From positions 1 through 13,618 of the forward strand of contig JAOARK010000251.1 in assembly GCA_025210575.1 (NCBI GenBank): a stretch of 13,618 bases of DNA, given 5' to 3'. The translations under genes were made by a program, and so were the position numbers. Within the stretch, counting starts at the first letter, position 1. Each line of letters begins with the position of its first letter. Source of the stretch: Schleiferiaceae bacterium. Its GTDB lineage: Bacteria; Bacteroidota; Bacteroidia; Flavobacteriales; Schleiferiaceae. Below, in pieces: positions 6,410 through 13,618 of the stretch. The notes beneath the pieces were generated by a model, which saw nothing but the letters and a program-made list of their open reading frames with translations, had not been told where the DNA came from and made no database searches.

Positions 6410-6856
6410 ATGGAGATAGTATTGGCTTACACGCATATTCTGGGCATTCTTATCGTATTCATTTCGCTTTATTCGGAAACTTTATTACTTCAATCCACCA
6501 TGTCTCAAAGAGATGTAAAGAGGTTGGCAAAAGCTGACTCTTGGTATGGGTTGGGCGCAATAATTATGTTGGTTACAGGGTTTTCTCGGATTTATCTGGT
6601 GGGGAAAGGGAGCGATTATTACTGGGGTCATGATTTGTTTTTGATCAAGCTTGGTTTGTTTACCATTGTTGGATTGCTCTCTATATATCCTACTGTACAA
6701 TTCATAAAACTCAACAAAAGAGTAAGAGCAGAAAACCTTGAAGAAGTTCAGGTAGAAAAGGCTGTTCAATTCAAGAAATTGATATGGCTTCAACTCGGTA
6801 TACTTCTATGCATTCCATTGCTGGCGAATATGGTTGCCAGAGGTATTGGATATTGA
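6410..6856 (+). CDS. DUF2214 family inner-membrane protein
   Basis: A 148-residue integral membrane protein with four predicted helices: about residues 4-26 (VLAYTHILGILIVFISLYSE), 45-65 (WYGLGAIIMLVTGFSRIYL), 77-100 (FLIKLGLFTIVGLLSIYPTV) and 123-144 (KLIWLQLGILLCIPLLANMV). The pattern AxSWYGLGA, TGFSRIY, a glycine-lysine turn and HDLFLIKLGLF, then LSIYPTVQFI, is that of DUF2214 proteins, for which I know no established function. The ATG at 6410 is 85 bases after the barrel gene. A GACATTTG at 6382-6389 resembles a -7 element with one mismatch but has no TTG at a suitable distance. The methyltransferase follows after 36 bases. Confidence 0.85.
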   Translation: MEIVLAYTHILGILIVFISLYSETLLLQSTMSQRDVKRLAKADSWYGLGAIIMLVTGFSRIYLVGKGSDYYWGHDLFLIKLGLFTIVGLLSIYPTVQFIKLNKRVRAENLEEVQVEKAVQFKKLIWLQLGILLCIPLLANMVARGIGY

Positions 6857-6887
6857 CAATTCATCATGCTTTTTTAATGGATATTTG
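6853..6887 (+). promoter_or_regulatory. Possible promoter for the methyltransferase gene
   Basis: GATATTTG (6880-6887) matches TAnnTTTG except at the first base. TTG at 6853-6855 (within TTGACA) lies 24 bases upstream, one more than the usual maximum. The site is next to the ATG at 6893, so a transcript from it would have almost no leader. Confidence 0.25.
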
Positions 6888-6892
6888 TTCCC

Positions 6893-7582
6893 ATGAAAGA
6901 CATCTTGGGAAAAGCCATTGCTTCGTATCATCAAGGGAATTGCATTGATCAACTTTGGATTAATAATACCTATGGAGAGCCTGATGAAATGCCATTGGAA
7001 TATTATTTCAGAGATAAGGAAGGAATGCCTGAATTAGAGTTGTTCGCGCTTGAGCATTGCCGAGGAAAAATTTTAGATATCGGTGCTGCTGCTGGAGCTC
7101 ATAGCTTGATTCTTCAAGATTTAAAGCAGGAGGTTAAGGCCTTAGATATTTCGCCTGAGCTTGTGAAAACGATGAAGCTCAGAGGAGTGAAAAATGTTGA
7201 AGAGGCCAATATCTTTAAGTGGGAAACAAAAGAAAAGTTTGATACACTTTTACTCCTTATGAATGGTATTGGAATTAGTCAAGATCTAAAAGGGCTCGGT
7301 CAATTATTAAAGATCTTTAAGGGTTTGTTGGCAGGAAAAGGACAAGTTCTTTTTGATTCTAGTGATGTTTCTTACTTGTATGAAAAAGACATCCCTAAAG
7401 GGAGATACCATGGTGAAATAGACTTTCAGTACGAATACCAAAAAGAAAAAGGCGATTGGTTTAGTTGGCTGTATCTAGGTTTTGACACCTTAAGGGTAGA
7501 ATCTAAGAAAGCTGGGTTCAATGCCGAGTTGTTGGCTCAGGATGAAGATGAGCATTATTTAGCTCGTTTGACTTTAATTTAG
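6893..7582 (+). CDS. Class I SAM-dependent methyltransferase, substrate unknown
   Basis: A 229-residue soluble protein with a Rossmann-type methyltransferase core. Motif I is KILDIGAAAGAHSL (59-72), where alanines replace two of the glycines of DxGxGxG. EVKALDISPELV (80-91) supplies the acidic residue (D85) that binds the ribose of SAM. KFDTLLLLMNGIGISQD is the motif IV strand, and GLLAGKGQVLFDSSDVSYL the following helix and strand. The N-terminal 45 residues (SYHQGNCIDQLWINNTYGEP) lie before the core and may help define the substrate. A related Flavobacteriia family of unassigned methyltransferases has the same arrangement, as far as I recall. It lies 36 bases after the DUF2214 gene and 34 bases before the transporter, whose likely promoter overlaps its 3' end. 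Confidence 0.88.
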   Translation: MKDILGKAIASYHQGNCIDQLWINNTYGEPDEMPLEYYFRDKEGMPELELFALEHCRGKILDIGAAAGAHSLILQDLKQEVKALDISPELVKTMKLRGVKNVEEANIFKWETKEKFDTLLLLMNGIGISQDLKGLGQLLKIFKGLLAGKGQVLFDSSDVSYLYEKDIPKGRYHGEIDFQYEYQKEKGDWFSWLYLGFDTLRVESKKAGFNAELLAQDEDEHYLARLTLI

Positions 7583-7597
7583 GCTTTAGTACATTTA
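7567..7597 (+). promoter_or_regulatory. Candidate promoter for the BCCT transporter (TTTG-N19-TACATTTA)
   Basis: TACATTTA (7590-7597) matches the -7 consensus except for the last base, and TTTG at 7567-7570 is 19 bases upstream, well within range. The -33 element lies inside the last codons of the methyltransferase gene. The sequence then reads GCCGCC, and the transporter ATG is 19 bases on. Confidence 0.5.
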
Positions 7598-7602
7598 GCC
7601 GC
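7597..7602 (+). repeat. AGCCGC element near the start of transcription, copy 2
   Basis: AGCCGC lies 14 bases before the transporter ATG and follows its -7-like element TACATTT. It may mark the first transcribed bases. Confidence 0.35.
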
Positions 7603-7616
7603 CTATAGCAGAGAAA

Positions 7617-9167
7617 ATGCAATTCAACCTCAAGGGATTGACTTCAATCCGCCCTCTCGTCTTTTGGCCCCCTTTCACTTTGTTAATTGTTGCATTGGCC
7701 ATAAGTATTTTAAAGCCCGAGGAGTTTGTGATCTTCGTTAACAATCTGAATAATTGGGTGCTTAGTACGTTTAACTCTGCCTTTAGCATAGTTACTTTTC
7801 TATTGGTGATTTGCTGCATAATTGTCTTTTTCACGCCATTAAAAAACGTTAGAATTGGAGGTGAAGATGCCAAACCAATCTTAACTCGATGGCAGTGGTT
7901 TTCTATTGTTTTGTGTACAACTGTTGCAACAGGGATACTATTTTGGGGCACTGCGGAACCCATTTTTCATATAACAGCACCACCAGGGTATGCAGATGCC
8001 CAACCTGAAACTGAAGCTGCAGGTCGATTTGCAATGAAGATGATGTTTTTACATTGGAGTTTTACACCATATGCCATTTATACCATTCCAGCATTGTGCT
8101 TTGCCATTGGTTTTTACAATCAAAAGAAGCCTTTCTCGTTGCGGACTATGATTTCACCAATTCTAAATGAGCGCTATAAAATTTGGGGAGATGTTTTAGA
8201 TGCGGTATGCCTTTATGCATTGATACTTGGTATGGCTGCCAGTTTAGGTGCCGGAATTTTAACTCTAGGCGGTGGAGTTTCCTTCTTAACTAACATTCCT
8301 AATTCATGGTGGCTTTTGGCGTTGATTACCTTGTTGATTGTTGCTGCCTTCGTGGTTTCCGCAATTAGCGGCTTGTTTAAAGGGATAAAACGTCTAAGTA
8401 GTATTAATGCAATTCTCTTTTTCATTTTAGCTGGATACGTTTTGGTTTTCGGTCCGACAGGAGCAATGGCCAAAAGTCTGTTTGTAGGAGTTAAGGATTA
8501 TATATTCTCGTTTGCTGAAATGAGCCTTTTAGGGGCTAGTGGAAATGAAAAGGAGTGGAGTGAATCATGGAGTACTTTCTATTGGGCCAATTGGATGGCA
8601 TGGGCACCCGTAAGCGCCCTATTCCTTGGACGTATTTCAAAAGGTTATACTGTAAAAGAATTCATGCTCTTTAATTGGGTAATTCCATCTGTGTTTGCCA
8701 TTCTTTGGATGAGCATATTCAGTGGTACTTCAAGTTTTTTTGAATTAAATGGGCTTGCAGATCTATCAGGCGCCTTGAATAACGAAGGGCCAGAGGCAGT
8801 TATGTACAAGATCTTGGACGTTCTTCCCTTCACATCTTGGGTCATACCTTTGTTCCTAGTTGCAGTTTTCTTATCATTTGTTACCGCAGCCGACTCAAAT
8901 ACTGAAGCGATGTCGGCTTTAAGCCAATCCAATGATCTTCATGATATTAATGCCAAAACACCCACGTTTATCAAAATTCTTTGGGGAATGGCAATTGGTG
9001 CGGTTTCATATACCATGATCAACTTTTCAGGTATAGAGGGCATTAAACAACTTTCGAACTTGGGTGGGTTGCCCATTTTACTGCTCGAAATATTGGTGAT
9101 GATCTCATTTGTTTATTTGGTGAAACAAAGCTTTGAGAAGCAGAAAAAAGCGTTTAGAGAAAGCTAA
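7617..9167 (+). CDS. BCCT-family (betaine/carnitine/choline) transporter
   Basis: A 516-residue inner-membrane carrier with about twelve helices. BCCT proteins use the LeuT fold and carry quaternary-ammonium compounds such as glycine betaine, carnitine or choline. Family landmarks are the second helix with FFTPLKNVRIGGEDAKP, GILFWGTAEPIFH (106-118, from BetP's GTTEP helix), FLHWSFTPYAIYTIPAL (144-160), GMAASLGAGILTLGGGV (205-221), and FYWANWMAWAPVSALFLGRI (321-340), the tryptophan-rich helix eight, then SKGYTVKEF. SFVTAADSNTEAMSALS is the usual start of helix ten. The glycine run GMGIG of BetP is not kept (here TVATG), one tryptophan of the aromatic box position is N325, and the tail after the last helix is only about a dozen residues, with no osmosensing C-terminal domain. 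The substrate is therefore uncertain, and stress activation like BetP's is unlikely. It has its own candidate promoter. Confidence 0.92.
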   Translation: MQFNLKGLTSIRPLVFWPPFTLLIVALAISILKPEEFVIFVNNLNNWVLSTFNSAFSIVTFLLVICCIIVFFTPLKNVRIGGEDAKPILTRWQWFSIVLCTTVATGILFWGTAEPIFHITAPPGYADAQPETEAAGRFAMKMMFLHWSFTPYAIYTIPALCFAIGFYNQKKPFSLRTMISPILNERYKIWGDVLDAVCLYALILGMAASLGAGILTLGGGVSFLTNIPNSWWLLALITLLIVAAFVVSAISGLFKGIKRLSSINAILFFILAGYVLVFGPTGAMAKSLFVGVKDYIFSFAEMSLLGASGNEKEWSESWSTFYWANWMAWAPVSALFLGRISKGYTVKEFMLFNWVIPSVFAILWMSIFSGTSSFFELNGLADLSGALNNEGPEAVMYKILDVLPFTSWVIPLFLVAVFLSFVTAADSNTEAMSALSQSNDLHDINAKTPTFIKILWGMAIGAVSYTMINFSGIEGIKQLSNLGGLPILLLEILVMISFVYLVKQSFEKQKKAFRES

Positions 9168-9217
9168 CATCTATTAACAGGCTTTTTACATCTGCCGCCT
9201 ACGTTATTTTTTATTTT

Positions 9218-9223
9218 AGCCGC
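9218..9223 (+). repeat. AGCCGC element near the start of transcription, copy 3
   Basis: AGCCGC lies 15 bases before the ftsX ATG and follows TATTTT, a weak -7-like sequence. Confidence 0.35.
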
Positions 9224-9238
9224 AATTCAAATGGCTAT

Positions 9239-10117
9239 ATGAGCAAAACAGAAGACAAGTTTAATAAAAGGCGTCTGCGCGGAAGTTACGTTTCCGTTGT
9301 GGTAAGCATCTCTCTTGTATTGACTTTATTAGGCTTGATTTCAATAATTGTTTTAAAGGCTAAGGAACTAGAGCGAAACACGAAAGAAAACTATACGTTC
9401 ACGGTTTTGCTTAAAGATGAGGCCAATCAAAGTGCAATTCGCCAATTCATGAAAGAATTGGATGTATCTGAATATGTAAAGACTACGCAATTCATTTCGA
9501 AAGAAGAAGCTGCCGAAATGATGAAGGAAGAATTGGACCAAGACTTCTTAGAGTTTTTTGGAAGCAACCCGCTACCCAATGCCATAGACATAAACCTAAA
9601 AGCAGAGTTTGTAGAGAGCTCTAAGTTGAATGCGATCAAAGAAGAACTTCAGGCTAATCCAATTGTGAATGAATTGGCATATGATGCTGACTTTATTGAG
9701 ATCGTGACCGACAAGCTGAATATCATTATCACTTATTTATTGGCAGGAGCAGTTTTACTGTTGTTGATAGCCATAGCACTCATTAACAGTTCAATTCGCT
9801 TAACCATTTATTCAAAGCGGTTTATCATTAAAACAATGCAATTGGTGGGAGCAACCCGCTTGTTCATCCAAAAACCGTTTATGGCACGAAGCCTGAAATT
9901 GGGCTTAGCAGGAAGCATTATTGCGATAGCAATTGTATTAGGTATTGTAATGATTGTACAACAATATTTACCTGATTTTATCACGGTTGAAGAAACCAAT
10001 GTTTTAGCTATATCGGCAGGTGTAATGGTGATCTTAGGAATGCTGATTAGCTGGGTAAGCACATTGATTGCTGTGAATAAATATTTAAATCTGAACACAG
10101 ACGAAATACATTTTTAA
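9239..10117 (+). CDS. ftsX: Cell division protein FtsX
   Basis: FtsX is the membrane half of the FtsEX ABC-type complex, which couples ATP hydrolysis by FtsE in the cytoplasm to activation of peptidoglycan hydrolases at the division site. The 292-residue protein has the expected topology: a charged N-terminus, helix one at about 17-39, a periplasmic domain at 40-160, and three more helices at about 161-183, 219-241 and 255-279. Family landmarks include NYTFTVLLKDEA, TTQFISKEEAAEMM, FFGSNPLPNAIDINL, the loop MQLVGATRLFIQKPF (200-214), and LINSSIRLTIYSKRF. Length is close to that usual for Bacteroidetes. FtsE is not next to it, which I recall as normal in this group. The ATG at 9239 is 71 bases after the transporter. 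TATTTTAG (9212-9219) resembles a -7 element with one mismatch. It begins a run of four close genes. Confidence 0.95.
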   Translation: MSKTEDKFNKRRLRGSYVSVVVSISLVLTLLGLISIIVLKAKELERNTKENYTFTVLLKDEANQSAIRQFMKELDVSEYVKTTQFISKEEAAEMMKEELDQDFLEFFGSNPLPNAIDINLKAEFVESSKLNAIKEELQANPIVNELAYDADFIEIVTDKLNIIITYLLAGAVLLLLIAIALINSSIRLTIYSKRFIIKTMQLVGATRLFIQKPFMARSLKLGLAGSIIAIAIVLGIVMIVQQYLPDFITVEETNVLAISAGVMVILGMLISWVSTLIAVNKYLNLNTDEIHF

Positions 10118-10118
10118 A

Positions 10119-10352
10119 ATGAAGACGACCTTTCTATTTGAAAAGAGAAATTTTGTTCTACTGATCGTAGGGCTTGTTTTAATAGCTGCTGGCTTCTTGT
10201 TGATGGCAGGTGGTGGAAGTGATGATCCAGAAGTTTTTAACCCTGAAATTTTCAATGCCCAGCGTATTGTTGTAGCTCCAATTTTAATTTTGGCGGGTTT
10301 CATAGTAGAGATCTTCGCTATCATGCTTAAGCCTAAAGGAGCACAAGATTAA
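10119..10352 (+). CDS. DUF3098 family small membrane protein
   Basis: A 77-residue protein with two membrane helices, at about residues 12-31 (VLLIVGLVLIAAGFLLMAGG) and 50-69 (VVAPILILAGFIVEIFAIML), joined by an acidic loop GSDDPEVFNPEIFNAQRI. This is DUF3098, a Bacteroidetes family without established function. Its ATG follows the ftsX stop after one base, and its TAA shares a base with the uppP ATG (TAATG), so translation of the three is likely coupled. Its constant position between ftsX and uppP in Flavobacteriia, as I recall it, suggests a role in the envelope, but this is inference. Confidence 0.9.
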   Translation: MKTTFLFEKRNFVLLIVGLVLIAAGFLLMAGGGSDDPEVFNPEIFNAQRIVVAPILILAGFIVEIFAIMLKPKGAQD

Positions 10353-11155
10353 TGGGGTATTTAGAAGCCTTAATCTTAGGGTTGATTCAAGGGTTAACAG
10401 AATTTTTGCCTGTTAGCAGTAGTGGTCATTTAGAGTTAGGGAAAAAACTTTTTGAGCTCAATTTGGCTGCAAAAGACAGCTTAACTTTTGATGTAATTGT
10501 TCATGGAGGTACTGCATTGAGTACCATTGTGGTATTCCGAAAAGATATCTTAGAGATTATTCAAGGAATCTTAAAGTTCAAATGGAATGACGAAACTAAA
10601 TTCGCATTCTACGTTGTGCTCTCAATGATTCCAGCCGCCTTTGTTGGCTTGGCTTTTAAGGATGAAATAGAAAGCCTATTTGAAGGTGAAGTGCTCTTGG
10701 TAGGAGGAATGTTAGTGATCACAGGACTATTGCTTTTCCTGGCGGATCGTGCAAAGAAAACTGACAAAAAAGTAGGACCTGTTGAGGCGATTATTATTGG
10801 TATTTCACAAGCTGTGGCGATTCTTCCAGGAATAAGCCGAAGCGGTGCCACTATTTCTACATCGGTGTTGTTAGGAATTGATAGAGACAAGGCCGCACGT
10901 TTTTCTTTCTTGATGGTGTTGCCTTTGATTATTGGCAAAAACCTAGTAGATCTTAAGGATATTTATGAAACTGGTGGCGGAGGAATGGAGATTCCACTTC
11001 CCGTTCTACTCTTGGGATTTGTAGCTGCATTCGTAAGTGGTCTCTTTGCCTGTAAATGGATGATCGCGTTGGTGAAAAGAGCCAAGCTCAAGTACTTTGC
11101 GTATTACTGTTTTGCAGTGGGGATATCAGCTACATTGTATTACTACTTCTTTTAG
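10352..11155 (+). CDS. uppP: Undecaprenyl-diphosphatase UppP (BacA)
   Basis: UppP removes a phosphate from undecaprenyl diphosphate, so that the lipid carrier can be used again for peptidoglycan and other cell-surface polymers; in related bacteria its activity gives bacitracin tolerance. The 267-residue membrane protein has the two signature segments: QGLTEFLPVSSSGHLELG (13-30), with E17, the serines at 22-24 and H26, and ILPGISRSGATISTSVLL (157-174), with R163. Eight hydrophobic segments follow the usual pattern. It overlaps the DUF3098 gene by one base and is followed by truB after two bases. Confidence 0.97.
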   Translation: MGYLEALILGLIQGLTEFLPVSSSGHLELGKKLFELNLAAKDSLTFDVIVHGGTALSTIVVFRKDILEIIQGILKFKWNDETKFAFYVVLSMIPAAFVGLAFKDEIESLFEGEVLLVGGMLVITGLLLFLADRAKKTDKKVGPVEAIIIGISQAVAILPGISRSGATISTSVLLGIDRDKAARFSFLMVLPLIIGKNLVDLKDIYETGGGGMEIPLPVLLLGFVAAFVSGLFACKWMIALVKRAKLKYFAYYCFAVGISATLYYYFF

Positions 11156-11157
11156 AA

Positions 11158-11841
11158 ATGTCTCTTTCACTCGAGGAATATCAAGCGGGTCAAGTTCTGC
11201 TCATCGACAAACCATTAGAATGGTCATCGTTTCAAGCCGTAAACAAGATTAAGCATGGTATTAAACGCAAGTTCAATATCAAAAAAATAAAAGTAGGTCA
11301 TGCTGGTACGCTTGATCCGATGGCAACAGGATTATTAATTGTCTGCACTGGCAAGGCTACTAAGACTATACAAAGCATTCAGGATACCGATAAAGAATAC
11401 ACAGGTACTATTACTTTAGGAATAGTGAGCGCGAGCTACGATAGTGAAGGGCCTTTTATTGAAATTTGCGATTATAGTCATGTAACAGAAGACATGATTA
11501 TTGAAACAACAAACCAATTCAAGGGAGATATTCTGCAGGCACCACCCATTTTCTCGGCCTTAAAGAAAGATGGTAAGCCCCTATATGAGTATGCCAGAGC
11601 AGGTGAGGAAGTGGAAATAAAGAAGCGCCCTGTACGAATAGATGCCTTTGAGATTACCAGAATTGAACTTCCCGAAATCGATTTTAGGATAGCCTGTACA
11701 AAAGGCACATACATTCGTTCTATTGCTCATGACTTTGGTAAAGCACTAAACTCGGGAAGCTACCTTTCAGCCTTAAGGCGAACCAAGATAGGAGACTATA
11801 ATGTTGATGACGCCACTCTTGTAAATGAGTGGGAAGTCTAA
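11158..11841 (+). CDS. truB: tRNA pseudouridine-55 synthase TruB, short form
   Basis: TruB converts U55 in the T-loop of tRNA to pseudouridine. The start ATG at 11158 gives 227 residues beginning MSLSLEEYQAGQVLLIDKPL; longer readings that begin inside uppP have no support. Motif I is VNKIKHGIK, and KVGHAGTLDPMATGLL (45-60) contains the catalytic aspartate D53. KEYTGTITLG, QAPPIFSALKKDGKPLYEYAR and ACTKGTYIRSIAHDFG are further family motifs. E. coli TruB has 314 residues; this version ends after the catalytic domain and has no C-terminal PUA domain, the usual form in Bacteroidetes. It is the last of the tight run ftsX-DUF3098-uppP-truB. Its stop overlaps the opposite-strand gene by four bases. 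Confidence 0.96.
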   Translation: MSLSLEEYQAGQVLLIDKPLEWSSFQAVNKIKHGIKRKFNIKKIKVGHAGTLDPMATGLLIVCTGKATKTIQSIQDTDKEYTGTITLGIVSASYDSEGPFIEICDYSHVTEDMIIETTNQFKGDILQAPPIFSALKKDGKPLYEYARAGEEVEIKKRPVRIDAFEITRIELPEIDFRIACTKGTYIRSIAHDFGKALNSGSYLSALRRTKIGDYNVDDATLVNEWEV

Positions 11842-12539
11842 TCGAAGTACTTACTATTCCACAAACTCGCATTAAAATTCTTTAACCTTGGATAGGCAAA
11901 AAGAATAGACCAAGCTGTTACAGCAAAGAGCACATAGAAAAAGAAAACCATACGTATGTGAAAGGCATTTTCTGTGGGTGAACTTACCATTACACTGCTC
12001 GGGATGCTTAAAGCAATGGCAGCGGCAACAACAAAAATCGATTTGATGAAGGTTTCAATACTGCGAAAGGGAAAAACTAAAACCTTGCGTAGTGGATGCA
12101 TGTCTTTGCCCCATTTGTGTATGAAGTAGAATTTGTTGTTGTCCATTTGACCAAACAACATCGGATCTTTGTCTTTTTCTTCTAGTTGAAACAACTCAGC
12201 CGGGGCTATAATTTTAAACGACTTAAACTTAAAATCGTGTTCACGTTCAATTCTTCTCATTTTAAGTAATGCTCTGAATGGAACATGTCCTTTAAACAAT
12301 TTAGCATCTAGAAATCTCAATCTATAATGAATGCATATGTTCTTGATGTCATTTAATTCGAAGAGATTTTCTTCAGGGAAATGTGCTGATGAATTGGTGC
12401 TTTCTAAATTTCTTGATTTAAGAATATTCAAGAGGTTTTCGTCCTGATTTAGGGCTTCCTCAATTTTAGCGTTGAACTTAGGAGTTTGGAGTCTATTGGC
12501 TTTTTCTTCTTTTAACTTGCGTAGTAAATTCAATCCCAT
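11838..12539 (-). CDS. Two-helix membrane protein of unknown function
   Basis: I do not recognise a named family. The 233-residue protein starts MGLNLLRKLKEEKANRLQTP, with a charged, helical N-terminal 45 residues. A soluble region with a recognisable mixed pattern follows (NICIHYRLRFLDAKLFKGHV, FKIIAPAELFQLEEKDKDPM, FGQMDNNKFYFIHKWGKDMH). Two helices lie near the C-terminus, at about 164-185 (FIKSIFVVAAAIALSIPSSV) and 197-215 (MVFFFYVLFAVTAWSILFA). The tail FNASLWNSKYFD is short. No signal peptide is seen, so the N-terminal domain is probably cytoplasmic. It converges on truB with a four-base overlap and is divergent from queA across 147 bases; GATTTTTG on the minus strand (12584-12591) is a weak -7 match for it. 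Confidence 0.85.
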   Translation of the reverse strand: MGLNLLRKLKEEKANRLQTPKFNAKIEEALNQDENLLNILKSRNLESTNSSAHFPEENLFELNDIKNICIHYRLRFLDAKLFKGHVPFRALLKMRRIEREHDFKFKSFKIIAPAELFQLEEKDKDPMLFGQMDNNKFYFIHKWGKDMHPLRKVLVFPFRSIETFIKSIFVVAAAIALSIPSSVMVSSPTENAFHIRMVFFFYVLFAVTAWSILFAYPRLKNFNASLWNSKYFD

Positions 12540-12639
12540 CTCAAAAGCTTTATTTCTTTGATGCTTTTTGCGGAATTTCCTTTCAAAAATCGCTTTATTG
12601 GAGTGGTGAAAACGCAGATGGATAATCTGAAAATAAATT

Positions 12640-12647
12640 TACTTTTG
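12640..12647 (+). promoter_or_regulatory. -7 element of the probable queA promoter (TACTTTTG)
   Basis: TACTTTTG is a full match to TAnnTTTG. A -33 TTG is not present at the expected place, though ATG at 12618-12620 is one base from it with a 19-base spacing. Transcription would start near 12653, about 34 bases before the queA start. Confidence 0.5.
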
Positions 12648-12686
12648 CCCACTTCAATTAATTTAAAATTTCAAAGCCCGTAAGCT

Positions 12687-13618
12687 ATGAAAATGAAACT
12701 TTCTAATTTTACCTACGATCTTCCTAACGAGCTCGTAGCGCAGCATCCAACTTATCACAGAGACGAATCCAGACTAATGGTGTTACACCGTGAAACCGGT
12801 GAAATAGAACACAAAATGTTCACGGATTTAAAGGACTATTTTGATGAAGGAGATGTGATGGTTACCAACAACACAAAGGTTTTTCCGGCCAGAATGTGGG
12901 GTAACAAAGAAAAAACTGGTGCCAAGATCGAGGTTTTCTTGTTGAGAGAATTAAATAAAGAAAGCCGCCTTTGGGACGTTTTGGTAGATCCTGCTAGAAA
13001 AATTAGAATTGGTAACAAACTTTACTTTGGTGAAGACGATAGTCTAGTAGCTGAGGTTATTGACAATACCACTTCAAGAGGAAGAACATTGCGTTTCTTG
13101 TTTGATGGTTCGTATGAGGACTTCAGACAAGCCTTAGAGGATTTAGGTGAAACACCTCTGCCTAAGTATATCAATCGTCCGGTAGAACCGGAAGACGAAG
13201 AGCGATACCAATCTATTTTTGCCACTGAAGAAGGGGCAGTAGCTGCACCTGTGGCAAGTTTGCACTTTAGTAAGCATTTGGTTAAGCGCCTAGAAATTAA
13301 AGGAATTGACTTTGCTGAGCTGACACTTCATGTAGGATTAGGTACTTTCAGACCTGTAGAAGTTGAAGACCTTTCTAAACATAAAATGGATTCTGAGCAG
13401 TTTAAGGTGGAACAAACTTGTGTTGACTTGGTGAATAACGCAAGAAACAACAAGAAAAAAGTTTGTGCTATAGGAACCGCTACTTTGCGTGCCATGGAGA
13501 GTACGATTACAACAGAAGGAATGTTGAAGCCTTATGATGGATGGACAAACAAATTTATTTTCCCTCCTTATGAGTTTTCAATTGCTGATGCGATGGTGAC
13601 CAATTTCCACCCACCACA
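12687..13618 (+). CDS. queA: tRNA preQ1(34) S-adenosylmethionine ribosyltransferase-isomerase QueA, partial
   Basis: QueA transfers and rearranges the ribosyl part of SAM onto preQ1 in the tRNA anticodon wobble position, making epoxyqueuosine, the last step but one of queuosine synthesis. The frame runs to the right edge (310 codons of the usual 345 or so). Signature segments are NFTYDLPNELVAQHPTYHRD, DVMVTNNTKVFPARMWG, TPLPKYINRPVEPEDEERYQ, LHVGLGTFRPVEVEDLSKHK and FIFPPYEFSIADAMVTNFHP. Two ATGs are possible, at 12687 and 12693; the shorter begins MKLSNF, as most relatives do. At 186-194 the sequence reads AAPVASLHF where E. coli has AAPTAGLHF, a change in a well-conserved loop. The gene has its own -7 element and diverges from the membrane-protein gene. 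Confidence 0.96.
   Translation, partial: MKMKLSNFTYDLPNELVAQHPTYHRDESRLMVLHRETGEIEHKMFTDLKDYFDEGDVMVTNNTKVFPARMWGNKEKTGAKIEVFLLRELNKESRLWDVLVDPARKIRIGNKLYFGEDDSLVAEVIDNTTSRGRTLRFLFDGSYEDFRQALEDLGETPLPKYINRPVEPEDEERYQSIFATEEGAVAAPVASLHFSKHLVKRLEIKGIDFAELTLHVGLGTFRPVEVEDLSKHKMDSEQFKVEQTCVDLVNNARNNKKKVCAIGTATLRAMESTITTEGMLKPYDGWTNKFIFPPYEFSIADAMVTNFHPP

Noticed and set aside
7595..7963. Antisense open frame of about 120 codons opposite the start of the BCCT gene
   Set aside because: It is a shadow of the transporter coding sequence, with no recognisable protein features of its own.
11056..11157. Extended N-terminus for TruB starting inside uppP
   Set aside because: The extra residues come from the uppP sequence read in another frame, while the ATG at 11158 begins the family's normal N-terminus.
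1..13618. A mobile element, defence island, CRISPR array or biosynthetic cluster
   Set aside because: No repeats, integrase, transposase, Cas-like or assembly-line genes were seen; the genes are mostly conserved chromosomal ones.

Overview
This looks like ordinary chromosomal DNA from a member of the Bacteroidetes, most likely Flavobacteriales. The base composition is AT-rich. Promoters that can be recognised have the TAnnTTTG -7 element of that phylum, and there are no convincing Shine-Dalgarno sites. The Nth, arginine decarboxylase, DUF3098, FtsX, UppP, short TruB and QueA proteins, and the order of the last five, are typical of Flavobacteriia. I see no phage, transposon, CRISPR array, toxin-antitoxin or defence gene, no tRNA or rRNA, and no gene-free stretch over 300 bases.

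Layout. Positions 1-1971 hold DNA repair and peroxide defence: recA (leftward, cut by the left edge) and bcp (leftward), with nth divergent from bcp. Positions 2085-2853 hold a single secreted protein of unknown function, closed by a strong intrinsic terminator. Positions 2941-6324 form a probable operon: a promoter, an arginine decarboxylase of the Flavobacteriia type, a deoxyhypusine-synthase-like enzyme, a small acidic protein and an outer-membrane beta-barrel. The barrel has a good signal peptide but no ATG, GTG or TTG start in frame. Positions 6410-9167 carry a DUF2214 membrane protein, a SAM methyltransferase and a BCCT-family transporter. Positions 9239-11841 are a tight rightward run for division, wall-lipid recycling and tRNA modification: ftsX, a DUF3098 gene, uppP and truB, with gaps of 1, -1 and 2 bases. 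A leftward two-helix membrane protein meets the end of truB. queA starts rightward at about 12687 and is cut by the right edge.

How the genes fit together. Decarboxylation of arginine to agmatine and the DHS-like enzyme point to polyamine synthesis. Flavobacteria are known to accumulate homospermidine. No agmatinase lies in the cluster. The DHS-like protein keeps the catalytic lysine position but not the histidine motif of true DHS. FtsX, UppP, TruB and QueA share a locus but not one pathway.

No new multi-gene system is visible. The points most worth a second look are the missing start codon of the beta-barrel gene, the altered active site of the DHS-like enzyme together with the absent agmatinase, the missing iron-sulfur cysteines of Nth, a perfect 14-base palindrome in the recA leader, and an AGCCGC element repeated at a fixed distance before three genes.
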